Numbered from the stretch's first letter, positions 23,098 through 34,877 are shown. The stretch is 64,000 bases of DNA from Camellia lanceoleosa (GCA_025200525.1 CM045762.1:85578117-85642116), one strand, 5' to 3'. Program-made: numbers and translations. The notes: a model not told the origin generated them from the letters alone.

Positions 23098-24019
23098 TCG
23101 ATTTTGGTTTCTGGTTTCTGGTTCATATAGTCGCACATATATTTTATATTTATTTGAATAATTTTCTTTTTTATAATTTGGATTTTACCCATATCTAATA
23201 AACGTTTTGCTATGTTTGCTATTCTGGGTTCTCTGATCTTCTCGTGCATATATTTAATCATCTGGGTCTCTTGCTTTTTGATCAAATTTTAGACCATGTT
23301 CAGTGTTTGCACTAATTTTGATATTTAGGTTATTAAAGATTTCTATAATTATAGTTTACCTTAGACATGTTTATTTTATTTGATCTCATCTATATGCTTA
23401 TGTGGTTACCCAATCCTACTTATTAATACTTATTAATTATTATCCATAGTTCATGTAGTTTTCTATGTTTATGCAATCCCCTTATTATCTGCCACTAAAG
23501 CATATCAACATCCTTAATCTAGTTAAACTTGCATTCTACCAATAGGAAATCAAATCTGTCCTCAAATCTGCCCTCAACATCCTTTATCTTTGGCATTTTT
23601 ACCCTGTCAAAAACAGAAAGGAAGTTCAAAATATATGAGAGGCATTGGATTATCTCAAACTTCTTAATGCTTAGGTTTGAATGTAAATCTTTGATGCTTA
23701 GGTCTTTTTGTAAAGTGTATATGGACTTGCTTGGGTATGAGTTTCTTATTTTGTTCTTTATGGTTTTGCTGAGAAGGATCTTCTAGAATTTGAACCCAGC
23801 TTGTGAGGTGGATATCATGATTCATTCTTAAATGGATGCTACAGTTGTAGCAAAGTTTGGGTTTAATGTTCCTGAACTGTTTTATTTTTTGTAATATTAT
23901 ATTTTATTTTAATTTTACCTTTCTCCTTGAGACATGAACAAATAATTTCATAAATGTTTGAAAATCTTGTCTGGGTTGACAATTCATCCAAGCCAATTTA
24001 ATTTTAGGAGAATAGGGAA

Positions 24020-24150
24020 GAAATGCCTTTATTAATTTTACCTTTCTCCTTAATTTTACCTTTCTCCTTAAGAAATGCCTTTATTAATTTTACCTTTCTC
24101 CAACAGTATAGTTCTGCATCATTAATTTTACCTTTCTCCTTAAGAAATGC
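24020..24150. repeat. Tandem TTAATTTTACCTTTCTCC repeats
   Basis: Four copies of the 18-bp word lie between 24032 and 24140, with a fifth near 23909. They are interleaved with AAGAAATGCCTTTA. GAGGCTTGACATTAGGGTCA also occurs twice, near 24161 and 24236. The overlapping lysine/isoleucine-rich minus-strand ORF is a by-product of the repeat. Confidence 0.75.
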
Positions 24151-24299
24151 CTTTATCTTTAGAGGCTTGACATTAGGGTCACTTTTGAGTTTAATTGTTG
24201 AAGTTTGTTGATGTGCTAAATTTAGTTTATGTTGGAGGCTTGACATTAGGGTCACTTTTGTTCAGTTGCATTTAAATTTAAGGCTTAATTGTGATAAAA

Positions 24300-24515
24300 T
24301 AAAGAAAAATGAGGAAACAAATTTGTGTACCTAGATAAGGTTTTGCCACCAATAAACGAAAGTCCTGGATACAGGTACCACCATATATCAAGAAAACATC
24401 TGAATTTATCAATAGGGTACTAGCCCCATGGGGGCAGTCAGTCCCGAACCCAGACCACCACTTTGAAGGAATAGCTCTCAGCCAAGTGCCAACTATCCCC
24501 CTTCAGGTTGACTTC
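24300..24515 (-). mobile_element. Possible tRNA-derived SINE
   Basis: On the minus strand TAGTTGGCACTTGGC (24481-24495) resembles an A box and GGTTCGGGACT (24440-24450) a B box, about 31-45 bp apart as in RNA polymerase III genes. A SINE-like body follows. The acceptor stem does not fold as a tRNA, so it is not a tRNA gene. No target duplication was found. Confidence 0.3.
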
Positions 24516-24519
24516 AATA

Positions 24520-25205
24520 GGTTAAAACATCAAATGACGAAAACTGCATACTACGGATACTCCAAATCACCCTCTATTGCTTTGACCATCATGCATACTT
24601 TTGCCCAGAGTTGCAAATTTTAAATTTCATAAATCTGATGAAAATTCAAAAGCATGCCTGCCCTCTACTCATTCTACATGAGGTCGGGTTATTGAAATAA
24701 TTAAAATTAAGATGACAAACACTAAGAAATAGGGTAATCAACATAAGTTGAGCCTTTAATTGTCTCCAGAATCCACCAGGAAATTACTCCAGTATGGTGG
24801 GAATTTTCCAAATCAGATAAACAAACTTCATATTTGGTTGTGCTACAAATTTAAGGAAGAGCACAGCATGTATAACCCAAATGGAAAATTTGGCAGATGG
24901 CCAGTATGTCTTAAGTTAACATGGATACATGCATGTCAATTTGTAAATTGCCCATGAACACATCACCAATTTCATGTCTATAAAAGTACATGCATAAGAA
25001 GAGAGCACAAATGGATAGTTTTTATCGGCATTTGAGAAATCATATTTGAATTCTTAGCTGTCCTTCATGCACTATCATACAAACATGAAAAAACACGTCT
25101 TTCAAAAAAATCTGCAATGAAATGATTGATTCAACTAGGCATTATGGAGATGGTAACCTATCAATCAAAGACCTACAGTAGCAAGTAGTGACTAGACACT
25201 CCCAA
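24520..25205. other. Non-coding spacer
   Basis: Unremarkable AT-rich sequence. The short ORFs have no recognisable domain. Confidence 0.4.
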
Positions 25206-25214
25206 GAGTGTGTG

Positions 25215-26399
25215 CCAATATTGTAGCGAGAAATCTTGCTCTTCTGGGAAAGTGGCTATGAAGATTCCCTTTAGAGAGTGACTCATTATGGCATTCTATT
25301 ATTAAAAACAAGTATGGGGTTCATGATGATGGTAGGTCTATTCATGTGGTTTTGATGGATAATTGTCGATCGTCTTGGAAGTCGATATCTCATATTTTCC
25401 CTCTTTTCTCTAGATTTCTCTCTTAGGGTGGGAAATGGGGAGTCAATTTTGTTTTGGGCGGACATGTGGGTTAGAAATTCTTCTATTGCTCGGGATTTCC
25501 AGGGTCTTTACAGGGTTGCAAACTCTCATGGTTCCTCTATTGTGTTGGTGGCATGTCCTAGTTTGGCTCCAATTGCATGGAATCTTAGATTTACTAGAAA
25601 TCTCACTGATAGGGAGATTGGGAATTTAGCTTCCTTGTTATCTCGTATTGAGCATTTGTCTTTGATTTCTTCCTTGAATGATAAATTGGTTTGGATCCTA
25701 AATTCCTCCGGTGTTTTTTCTTGCAAATCTTTTTTCGAAAAAATGATTGAGGAGCCAAATGTCCCCATTTTTCCTCTTCACAAAAGAATCTGGAAGTCTT
25801 TTGCGCCTCTCAAAGTGAAGTTTTTTTTTATGGTTTTTGGTTCATAGAAGCATCTTGAACAATGATGTCCTTCAAAAGAGCAGGCCTAATCATTATCTTT
25901 CTCCTCAATGGTGCATTCTGTGTAAGGAGAGGGGGAGACTCTAAATCATATTTTTTTGCATTGCCCAGTGACAAGGAGTTTGTGGCAGCAGTTCTTTTCA
26001 TGGGGTGGTCTAGCTAGGGTGGCACCTGAATCATGTAGTTCAATGCTCTCTGTTGATTTTCGATTTTGGGGCTTAAATAAAATGGCGAAGATGTTGGGAA
26101 TTTGTGCAGTTTCTACTCTGTTTTGGGTCATATGGTTGGAAAGGAATGTGAGAATCTTTGAGGATAAATGCATTGATGTCTGTTCGATGTGGGAGAAAAT
26201 CAGATTCTTTTCATCTTTTTGGCCTTCGTGGCTCCCCCATTTAAGGGAATCTTGCTTTTTTTGATTTCTAGCGATTAGAAGTCCATGTGACATTTTTTAG
26301 GTTTTCTTGGTTTTTGCTTTTGAGGACTTTGTACTCATTTTTTCTCTTTTCTCCATTTTAATAAAATCTTCTTTTGTTGCTGATCAAAAAAAAAAAAAG
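25215..26399 (+). mobile_element. 5'-truncated L1-type LINE with poly(A)
   Basis: Homologous to the 3' part of the LINE at 46765-48878. It ends AATAAAATCTTC-TTGCTGATC followed by a poly(A) of about 12 bases. An imperfect duplication of GTGTGTGCCAATATTG (about 25207-25222) near 26417-26435 may be an old target duplication. Confidence 0.75.
25428..26268 (+). pseudogene. L1 LINE ORF2 C-terminus (zf-RVT region), frameshifted
   Basis: The frame from 25428 to 25847 encodes GNGESILFWADMWV, then a DREIGNLASLL block and a KRIWKSFAPLKVKFF segment. After a frameshift and stop near 25850, another frame (25956-26264) continues with HCPVTRSLWQQFFSW and [16 protein letters not shown]. These are the conserved zf-RVT and C-terminal parts of plant L1 ORF2. 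The reverse transcriptase domain is missing. The order and spacing match the better-preserved LINE in ABCD1 intron 7. Confidence 0.8.
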
Positions 26400-27740
26400 A
26401 AAAAGAAAAAGAAAATGTGTGCGCGCCAATAATGCTCCACGAAGAAATGGGGTTAACTAGACTACCTTACCGAAGCCAAGGTTGCTAACCATGCTCCATC
26501 ACGTGTAGAAGTCAGTAGTAGTACAAACTTCTACAACATCAAAGATTGTACTTGTACGCTTCAAACCAGCAACTATGGCTTTCGTTGCATGTATAGTTTG
26601 TTGTACAATAACAATCCCCAGCAACAGTCAAGCACAACATACCTGGAACTTCTATTATGAGTAAAAAGTTAAAAACATAACTGTGACTAATTTATTTCAT
26701 TCACGTGTCTAATTTACGAGTTTGACTTGATTAAATGGTACCTCTAAATTGTGGCATTTAATTAAATAAACCAACTAAACTATCTAGTTTATTTAATTAA
26801 ATACACTAGATAAAAATAATAATATTAAATTTAAGTTTTTTAGAGAGTAACTAATAACATTCTCGTAATTATGTTCTCTAACTAGTATGCTATTCCAATT
26901 TATATGGGTTTACTTAATCAAGTGATACCTATATATTGTGTCATTCAACTGATTTATATAAATTAAGACAACTGATGATATATCATAAATTCATAATGGG
27001 AAATAATAAGAAGAAAAACATACACAAATACTCAACTCAAGAAATTCCAAGTCATTCATCTCCTAAAATTAATCCAATGTTATCATGAATGATTTCAAAT
27101 GCCCACCCAAAGATTCTGAGATGATTACAGATGGCTAAGAGTTTCAATAATTGCATTATTGCTCCAATATATCCAAAACCATACTAGTGGGCTCAAAATT
27201 ACATGATGCAATATGATAATCAGGATGTTAAGAATTGCTTTGCCAGATTTGTAGTGTTCAGGACACTTTGGTAGCTCTGGACCTATCTTACTAGTGGGCT
27301 CTGCATGTAGCAAGTCATCTAGGGGACCTCTTAATTGTAAACAGATTCAATCTGTTCTTTTGTGTTTCATATGGATACCCTGCAATCCAGTGTTGTCAAG
27401 GGTATGCCTCTTACCTTGATGGCCTGAGGGTATGTGGTTAGGCATCTTATATTGTCTAGTCTTCAACTTTTTCAATTCATAATTATTTTCTATCTAACCA
27501 AAACAAAAGGTAAAATATAAAATAAAATAATAGATATATAACAAAAATTCAAAAATTTGGAAACTAGAGTAAAAGCTTATTGTGATACTAATTTTTCAAA
27601 TATGGTTCCAGTAGAATTGAAAAACTGTAAATTTTCAACCTTACATTACTCCTCACAACAATTAATCTCAACCCATCTACACCAATAACAAGTAATGTTC
27701 TAATATCTAGCAAATCAAGCAATCCAATAGAGGAATTGGA
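26400..27740. other. Non-coding region, nothing recognised
   Basis: AT-rich DNA. A short minus-strand ORF at 27125-27313 follows an acceptor-like TACATGCAG, but it could not be linked to a known protein. Confidence 0.4.
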
Positions 27741-27804
27741 ATGATCCAAGGGAGTGTTTTTGGAATAATCTTTTTTCCAAGTTTTGGTGGGAGGTGTAGG
27801 TACT

Positions 27805-28395
27805 CATTTTCCGTGGCAGAGTATTTGGATTGTTGGAGTTCCTTCTCATGTAGCGTTCTTTGCGTGAATGGAAGCGTTAGATAGGATTCTCACAATTGAT
27901 AATCTTATTTGGCAACGGCAGATTATGGTCAATTGGTGTTGTATGTATCGTGGGGTTGCGGAGTCCTTGTCTTATCTTCTTCTTCATTGTTTGGTGGCAT
28001 ATCAGCTTTGAGTGTTGATATTTTCTATGTTTGAAATGGTTTGGGTGCAACAAGGGAGTGCCAAGGGTGTTTTTCACAGCTGGAGGCCAGGGGCTTAGGC
28101 AGACGTAGGCTTGGGCACCTCTGTGTTTGACATGGATGATTTGGTCATAGCGTAATTGGCATATTTTTTAGGGGGTGAATGAATTGGTGGCTCATATGAA
28201 GGATTGGATTTTGGTGATTTTGTACAGTTGGTTTTGAGGAGAATGTCCCAGATTTGTTTGCTTTTGTTGATTTTTAGATTCTCTCGTGTTTAGGTTTGGG
28301 TTTTCTGTTGATTCTTTTTCATTGTATTTGTTAGCATCACCTTGATTCTTCTCTGTTAATAATAGACTTTTATTTGTCAAAAAGAAAATAAATAT
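27805..28395 (+). mobile_element. L1-type LINE 3' remnant, second subfamily
   Basis: The frame from about 27809 reads PWQSIWIVGVPSHVAFFA, a stop, then MEALDRILTIDNLIWQRQ, IMVNWCCMYRGVAESL and SYLLLHCLVAY. This is the zf-RVT tail typical of plant L1 ORF2. Two TGA codons sit where Trp or another residue is expected. The 3' end is AATAATAGACTTTTATTTGTC plus an A-rich tail. The sequence differs from the other LINEs in this window, so it is another subfamily. Confidence 0.7.
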
Positions 28396-28930
28396 CTCTA
28401 TCTTGTAATTGCTCTGACTTTCATAACAATCATTAAATGGTTGTAAATACCTTACCTACCCCAATTTTATGATGAATGTACAACCCTTTTAAAACTTGAT
28501 AACCACTGTCTGGAACTGATTAATTTGCCGATTTTCAACACAATTAGACACAACCCAGGCAACTAACTATTCAGACTTTATTTATATGGTACCTTACTAA
28601 GACAGAAATAGAAAATCCAGAATACAAAATTAAATAAGCATACCCAATCCTTTCAAAGTAAATATGCATCCCTGCACAATGCCAGTAACCCATTACAAAA
28701 TTGAATTAGACCAACACCTAGCAAATATGGTTAGAAAAAGCATAACCCTATTGCTGGAAGAGCAGCTTCTGTAGCATATACCTCAACTACTAATGAGAGT
28801 AACAAAAACATTTCGCAAAGTTGGCGTGACCTCCTTTGCTTTTGAGAATGCAACAAAATTTAAAAAAAATTAAAATTCAATTGACAAATAACAAATTCGA
28901 TTTTACGATTGTTTTCCCAAGTTTTCTCAC
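28396..28930. other. Non-coding spacer
   Basis: No supported gene. A minus-strand exon-like segment at about 28655-28683 lies between a TTGTGCAG acceptor and a GTATGC donor. It could be exon 2 of the candidate described at 28971-29130, but it is too short to prove. Confidence 0.35.
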
Positions 28931-28970
28931 CAACCAAACAAGGAAACAACAGAAGAAGAGAACTACTGCG

Positions 28971-29130
28971 CTTACCTGATCTTCAACAGAAAATCCCAAC
29001 GACATCACTTTCTCTGCCTATCTCTCTCTGAATCCGAAGCTCAGAACGCAGTGCACAGTTGGGTAATCAAGATCCTCAAACAACTATCTGATCCTGAAAC
29101 CAATCGGACAGAGCGAACCCTAGAATACAC
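28971..29130 (-). other. Candidate first exon of a divergent minus-strand gene (or ABCD1 leader exon)
   Basis: On the minus strand a leader with AGAGAGAGATAG is followed by an ATG. The ATG opens the reading MSLGFSVEDQ, which ends at a strong donor, ATCAG|GTAAGCG. I do not recognise the protein. Read on the + strand, the same segment is CT-rich and could instead be a 5' leader exon of ABCD1 ending near 29060. The two readings cannot be separated by eye. The copia insertion at 29149 lies directly next to it. Confidence 0.3.
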
Positions 29131-29143
29131 ACATCATATATAT

Positions 29144-29148
29144 GCAAT
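29144..29148. repeat. Copia target site duplication, left
   Basis: GCAAT, repeated at 34381-34385. Confidence 0.9.
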
Positions 29149-29305
29149 TGTTAGATTTGTATAAAAGAAAGAAAAGAAAGAGAACTGTATATTATTCACA
29201 TCGCTAAAAAATATTAGGGTTACACATACTTACCCTTATAATAAAAGACTAAAGGAACAAAAGACATAACTATCCTTAACTACCCTTATACAATAATACT
29301 TAACA
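29149..29305 (-). repeat. Copia 3' LTR
   Basis: 157 bp. Differs from the other LTR only in CATCGCT versus CACCACT. Confidence 0.95.
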
Positions 29306-29318
29306 CTCCCCCTCAAGT
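29306..29318 (-). promoter_or_regulatory. Polypurine tract
   Basis: On the minus strand TTGAGGGGGAG lies directly upstream of the 3' LTR. It would prime plus-strand DNA synthesis. Confidence 0.85.
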
Positions 29319-32300
29319 TGGTGCAAAGATATCTCTCATGCCCAACTTGCAGCAAATAGGATGGAAAACTTTACTACTAAGACCCTTAGTAAAGACATCA
29401 GCCAATTGATCTGTAGACTTCACAAAAGGCATACATAGGAAACCCTTATTCAATTTCTTCTTGATGAAATGTCCGATCTCAATTTCCTTTGTTTTATCAT
29501 GCTGAACAGGATTGTGAGCAATACTAATGGCAGTTTTGTTGTCACAGTACAGTGTCAATGGTTCACTACAAACAAACCCAATATCATTCAACAAGGACTG
29601 GAGCCACATCAATTCACATGTACCATGCGCCATAGCCTCAGATTCGCCTCGCACTAGATCCGACACCACTGCTTGTTTCTTACTACGCCATGTCACTAAA
29701 TTTCCCCACAAATGCACAATAACCGGAGGTAGATCGCTGTCATCTATAGAACCAAATTTAATCAAGATCTGTGAATGCCTCCAACCTCAAGTGACCATGA
29801 TTGGAAAATAAAATCCCTTTTCCAGAAGCAGATTTAAGATACCTCAAAATACGATACACTGCATCCAAATGAGGGGCACGAGGCTCATGCATAAATTGAC
29901 TCACTATCCCAACCGCATAGGCAATATCTGGACGAGTGTGGGATAAATATATAAGTCTTCCAACAAGTCGCTGGTACCTTTCCTTCTCCACAAGATCACC
30001 AACACTACTACAAAGATGGTGATTAGCCTCAATTGGAGAATCAGCAGGTCGGCAGCCTAACATGCCAGTTTCCTCAAGAAGATCTAGAATATACTTCCGC
30101 TGAGAAAGAAAGATGCCTTTGTCAGATCTGGCAACTTCAATCCCAAGAAAGTACCGCAACGAACCAAGGTCTTTGATCTCAAATTCCTTGGCCAACAGCA
30201 TCTTAAGATGTGTCACTTCTTCCTCATCATTACCTGTCACAACTATGTCATCCACATATACTATAAGCACAGTTACCTTATTTGCGTGACGTTTGACAAA
30301 CATTGTGTGATCTGCATTGCTTTGCTTATACCCAAACCTCAACATAGCCTTTAGGAATCTGTCAAACCAAGCTCGAGGAGATTGTTTTAAACCATATAAC
30401 GCCTTTTTCAACCTACAAACTTTCCCAACTGTAGACTGAGATGAGAATCCTGGTGGTATATCCATATATACCTCCTCCTCCAAATCACCATGGAGAAATG
30501 CATTCTTCACGTCTAATTGCTGTAAAGGCCATCCCAAATTAGCTGCACATGAGAGAATAGCTCGAATGGAATTCATCTTTGCCACAGGAGCAAAGGTTTC
30601 TTGGTAATCAATTCCATATGTCTAAGTAAATCCCGTGGCCACTAACCGTGCTTTGTACCGTTCAATTGTTCCATCTGCTTTCTGCTTGATGGTGAACACC
30701 CATTTACACCCTACAGGCTTCTTTCCACTAGGAAGAGAAACCAACTCCCAAGTGTTATTCTTGCTTAGAGCTTGCATCTCTTCTACCATAGCTACTTTCC
30801 ACTTAGGATCATTGATAGCTTCTGTCCAACCCTGGGGAATACATGCAGAAGACAAAGACGAAACAAAAGCACGATATGTAGAAGACAATGAATCGTATGA
30901 CACAAATTTAGAAATGGGGTGTTGAGTACAGGCCCTAACCCCCTTTTTAAGAGCAATAGGAAGGCTCGAATCATTGACAACAGGACTCTCAACTCTGGTG
31001 TAGAGGATAGACCGAGATGCATTACGAACTGCATGAGGGATGATGATGGGTTTGGTGGCACAAGGGATGCTTGCTCTTTCGGACGCCGAGAATAAGTCTT
31101 AAAATCAGCCCTGTCCAAACGACCACTAATGTCAGGCTCCACATCAAGAGAACTATTAGGCTTCCCCTCACCACAAATAATAGTCCGCTGACTAGGAAGG
31201 AAAAAAGACAACTCGTGTTGATGGGCCATCTCCTCATCCACAATCTCATCCATACCACTACTACTCTCCCCCGGAGGAGATGGCGGAGGAGAAGGAAAGA
31301 AGGACACAGATTCACGGAAAGTGACATCCATACTTACATACACTTTGCGAGTGTGAGGATCATAACATTTGTAACCCTTCTGAGTAGCAGAATAACCAAT
31401 AAAGACACAACGCACAGCCTTAGGATCGAGTTTCCCACGAGTACGAGGTTGCAAATGAACAAAACGGACACACCCAAACACCCGAGGAGGAAGAAAAGAG
31501 GTGGGATATGCGACAGGAAGCAGTTGAAGAGGAATCTGGAATTGGAGGACACTGGAAGGCGTACGGTTGATAAGGTAAGCAGCGGTAAGAACAGCATCAC
31601 CCCAAAATGACTTAGGGACATTCATGGTAAACAAGAGAGAGCGAGCAACTTTAAGAAGATGGCCATTCTTGCGTTCGGCAACCCCATTCTGTTGAGGAGT
31701 ACCAACACAACTAGTCTGATAAAGAATGCCATGCTCCTCTAAGTATGCCCGAAAAACTCCATCAACATACTCAGTCCCATTATCACTACGAAGAATTTTG
31801 ATTTGAGCATTAAAAAGATTGGTCACCATTTTATGAAAAGTTTGGAAACAAGAAAAAACTTCACTCTTAGTTCGAAGCAAGTAAATCCAAGTCACACGGG
31901 AAAAACAATCAATAAAAGTAACAAACCAGCGATACCCAGAAGTAGAAACCACAGGGGAAGGGCCCCACACATCAGTATGAATAAGCATAAAAGGAAAAGT
32001 ACTTCTTTTATTAATTGAAGGGTAACAAGTACGTTTATGCTTTGCAAGTTCACAAGCATCACAACCAAAAATACTCCTAGGACAATCACGAACTAAAGAA
32101 GGAAAAAGTTTCTCTAAAACATTAAAGGAAGGATGACCCAAACGGCGATGAAGGAGAGAAAGAGAGGAGCCAATAGTGCACTTGAGAGCTTGAGATGGGA
32201 CGACAGGAGGAACGGCATCCAGAAAGTACAGCCCACCTTGTGCTCTACCATTGCCAATCGTTTTCCCCGTAGCCAGGTCCTGAAAGACACAATGAGTAGG

Positions 32301-33646
32301 AAAAAATGTCACTGAGCAATTTAGAGAAGTAGTAAGACTACTAACAGAAAGCAGGTTAGTTGAAAAAGTAGGAACATGAAGCACAGAGGAAAGAGAAAGC
32401 AAAGATGAACAATGAACTGAACCCTTGCCAGAGACAGAGGATAAAGTGCCATCAGCCACTCGAACCTTGTCTCGGCCGGAACAAGGAGAATAAGAATAGA
32501 AAAGACTAGAGGCACCTGTCATGTGATCGGTGGCACCGGAATCAATAATCCAAGAAGGCGATGATAAGGTACTAAGAGCACTAGCAGGAATACCTGTGTT
32601 GTCAAAATTGGAAGAAGCAGAAGTAGAAGAAACTGTGGTAGAAGGAGAGTCAAGTCGAGCCATCAAACGTCTGAGAGTGTGTAACTCATCCTGGGAAAGA
32701 GTGCTGGGCTCAGAAGGAGGACTCACAGCAATCTCGGACACATGTGCTTGGGGTCGAGCTGTACTACCACGACCTCGACCCCGAGTAGGGCGACCATTCA
32801 GTTTCCAACAATGCTCTCGATCATGTCTGTCTTTCCCACAATAATCACACTTCAAGCGATCTCGATCAACCAGTGTACCCTGACTCCCAGACTGAACCGG
32901 ACTAGGCCGAGGAGCCCGAGGAGGAGGAGCAACAGCTAAAGCAGAACGATCCTGAATAGAGGAATGCACCATAGCACTACGGCGACTCTCCTCTTGCTGG
33001 ACAAGGGCATAAGCCTCGCGTAGGGTGGGAAAAGGTGAACGACCCAACACCTGGACGCGAATCTGATCATACTCCAAGTTCAAGCCAGCAAGGAAGTCAT
33101 ACACACGCTCTTTCTCAACAGGTCTTTGAAACAACGTGGCATCCCGAGAACAAACAAACAAAGCTTTGGTAATAATCTAGTTCGCCACAAACTACTCAAC
33201 TCAAAGATAGTAGATCATGAGTGATCTATCTTTTCGATCTAAGCTCAAGCTTTTCCTCAACTCATACGCTGCATCATTACCTTGTTGGGAGTACATTTGG
33301 GCAAATGTTGTCCAAATCTTATGAGCGAGATCTAATAAAAGGAAACTCCGACTAATAGTGGGCTGCATAGAGTTGATGAGCCAAGTCATAACAAGAGCAT
33401 TTTCAGAAATCCATTGAGTATGGAGTGAGGCATCACCATCCCAGAGGGAAGAGAACCAGTAATGTAGCCAGTCAAACGGCGAGCAGCAATAGCAAGACCA
33501 CAAGAGCGGGACCAAATCAAATAGTTGGAACCATCCAATTTAACGGGACTAATTTGAAGAGAGGGATTGTCGGTAAGAGTCATAACACGACAGAGGCCAC
33601 CCTCATCACTAGTTGTATCCGTAGTCTTAGTCTCACCCTCAGCCAT
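29313..33646 (-). pseudogene. Copia gag-pol polyprotein, interrupted
   Basis: The start at 33646 (MAEGETKTTD) leads into a copia-type gag. A CCHC knuckle (CDYCGKDRHDREHCW) lies near 32840. The protease motif DSGATDHM is near 32530. The integrase HHCC zone (LHRRLGHPSF) is near 32130, and its DDE core runs through HTDVWGP, LRSDNGTEY and QQNGVAERKN (about 31990-31690). The reverse transcriptase begins near 30720 and has YVDD near 30255. RNase H ends at 29313. Breaks seen are frame changes near 33450, 31000 and 29760, a stop near 33170, and a TAG at about 30622. It cannot be translated as one protein. Confidence 0.9.
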
Positions 33647-34085
33647 TGAAGATTAAATGCCCACAATAGGAAAAAACAAATACCAGCCGAAAAACAGCAA
33701 AAAACAACAGAGGCAATCCACAAACTCAACTTAGGGACAAAAGTTACCTCTAGAGACAAAAACAGAGCCGAAACAAGGGCTGGAGAGGCCAAAACTAGTC
33801 AGAAACTGAGAGAAAACGTGCTGAAACTGAGGAAAATTGACAAAAATAGAGTGAAAGCTTGCCAAATCATCAAAACCAGTCCTCCCAACCCTAGATCAGT
33901 CCCAGTCGGCTCCCAAGGTAGAGGGAGGAAGGGAAAAAACAGCCAAAAACAAGCCCTAGAAGGAACTTTCAAAAAATCAATCGGTTTTTCCAAAAATCAA
34001 CAAAAATAGGAAAAACACTCAAAAACTCATCAAAAAATTAAAATAAAAATCTAGGGTGAAAACCCATCAAATTTCGACCAGAAAG

Positions 34086-34087
<2 letters not shown>

Positions 34088-34118
<31 letters not shown>
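34088..34118. repeat. Poly(T) run of 31 (poly(A) in element sense)
   Basis: Lies in the copia 5' leader, about 110 bp inside the 5' LTR. Long homopolymers are length-unstable. Confidence 0.9.
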
Positions 34119-34210
34119 CCTGATTTTTTCTGTGTACAAGGAAGAACGAAAGAAACAAAAAACAAGAAAAAGAAAAAGAAAAAGAAACGAATCTTCAAGG
34201 AGGAAGATGA

Positions 34211-34223
34211 TGCTCTGATACCA
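34211..34223 (-). promoter_or_regulatory. Primer binding site (initiator Met-tRNA)
   Basis: On the minus strand TGGTATCAGAGCA starts directly after the 5' LTR and matches the 3' end of plant initiator Met-tRNA. Confidence 0.9.
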
Positions 34224-34380
34224 TGTTAGATTTGTATAAAAGAAAGAAAAGAAAGAGAACTGTATATTATTCACACCACTAAAAAATATTAGGGTTACAC
34301 ATACTTACCCTTATAATAAAAGACTAAAGGAACAAAAGACATAACTATCCTTAACTACCCTTATACAATAATACTTAACA
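34224..34380 (-). repeat. Copia 5' LTR
   Basis: 157 bp, two mismatches to the 3' LTR. Being short, it would hold only a compact promoter. It lies about 500 bp from the ABCD1 ATG but is oriented away from it. Confidence 0.95.
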
Positions 34381-34385
34381 GCAAT
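34381..34385. repeat. Copia target site duplication, right
   Basis: GCAAT, identical to 29144-29148. Confidence 0.9.
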
Positions 34386-34416
34386 CATTTGAACCGTCTC
34401 AATAGAATACAAAAAA

Positions 34417-34447
34417 ACCGCACCGAACATCATTTCAGTGCGGTTCT
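34417..34447. other. Hairpin upstream of ABCD1
   Basis: AACCGCAC and GTGCGGTT form an 8-bp perfect stem with a loop of about 14 bases. Confidence 0.5.
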
Positions 34448-34461
34448 TCTGGGCTTGGTTG

Positions 34462-34548
34462 GTTACTTATGTTCTGTATGGTCATATATGTTTTAATCCT
34501 TAATTTTGTTGAGATGTTACTTATGTTCTGTATGGTCATATATGTTTT
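34462..34548. repeat. 54-bp direct duplication in ABCD1 upstream region
   Basis: GTTACTTATGTTCTGTATGG plus TCATATATGTTTT occurs at 34462-34494 and again at 34516-34548. Confidence 0.9.
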
Positions 34549-34814
34549 GAATTGGAAGATTTTGTAAACAGACGTCACTCAGTTGCCTACTTTTGTGATT
34601 AAGGGAATGCTTTGCTGCGACACATATTTCTCTATTATCATAGTAATTTTGATGCCTCTTTGAAGCTGTCTTTTGTATATGGTTTGCCACTTCTGCACTG
34701 AAAGAATTTTGTTAGTTTTATTTTTCTTTGTTCCTACTTTGTTGGCTGTTGTGGGAATAACCATTTTAAGTTGTTTTCAATGAAAATTATTTTTTGTTGT
34801 GTTTGTATTTTCAG

Positions 34815-34877
34815 AAATTGAGAGGAAGCCATCCAAGTTACTGATATTTGTTGATTTGGGAAGGCTCATCTTTATCT
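34815..34877 (+). promoter_or_regulatory. ABCD1 5' UTR, probably after a leader intron
   Basis: A pyrimidine-rich stretch, TTGTTGTGTTTGTATTTTCAG, ends at 34814. This makes a good acceptor 63 bp before the ATG and suggests an upstream non-coding exon. That exon could lie at 34386-34800, or on the far side of the copia element. Confidence 0.45.

Larger units (their letters stand above)
29149..34380 (-). mobile_element. Complete Ty1/copia LTR retrotransposon, mutated
   Basis: A 5232-bp element with 157-bp LTRs that start TGTTAG and end TTAACA, flanked by GCAAT duplications. The primer site TGGTATCAGAGCA (initiator Met-tRNA) and a polypurine tract are in the right places. The coding order gag, protease, integrase, reverse transcriptase, RNase H defines Ty1/copia. 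The two LTRs differ at two positions, so the insertion is fairly recent. It lies between the 28971 exon candidate and ABCD1. Confidence 0.95.

Noticed and set aside
24440..24495. Possible tRNA gene on the minus strand
   Set aside because: Box-like motifs are present, but no cloverleaf or acceptor stem could be formed.
31071..32939. Plus-strand ORFs inside the copia element (for example 31071-31610 and 32530-32844)
   Set aside because: They are shadows of the minus-strand gag-pol, which has all the expected motifs.
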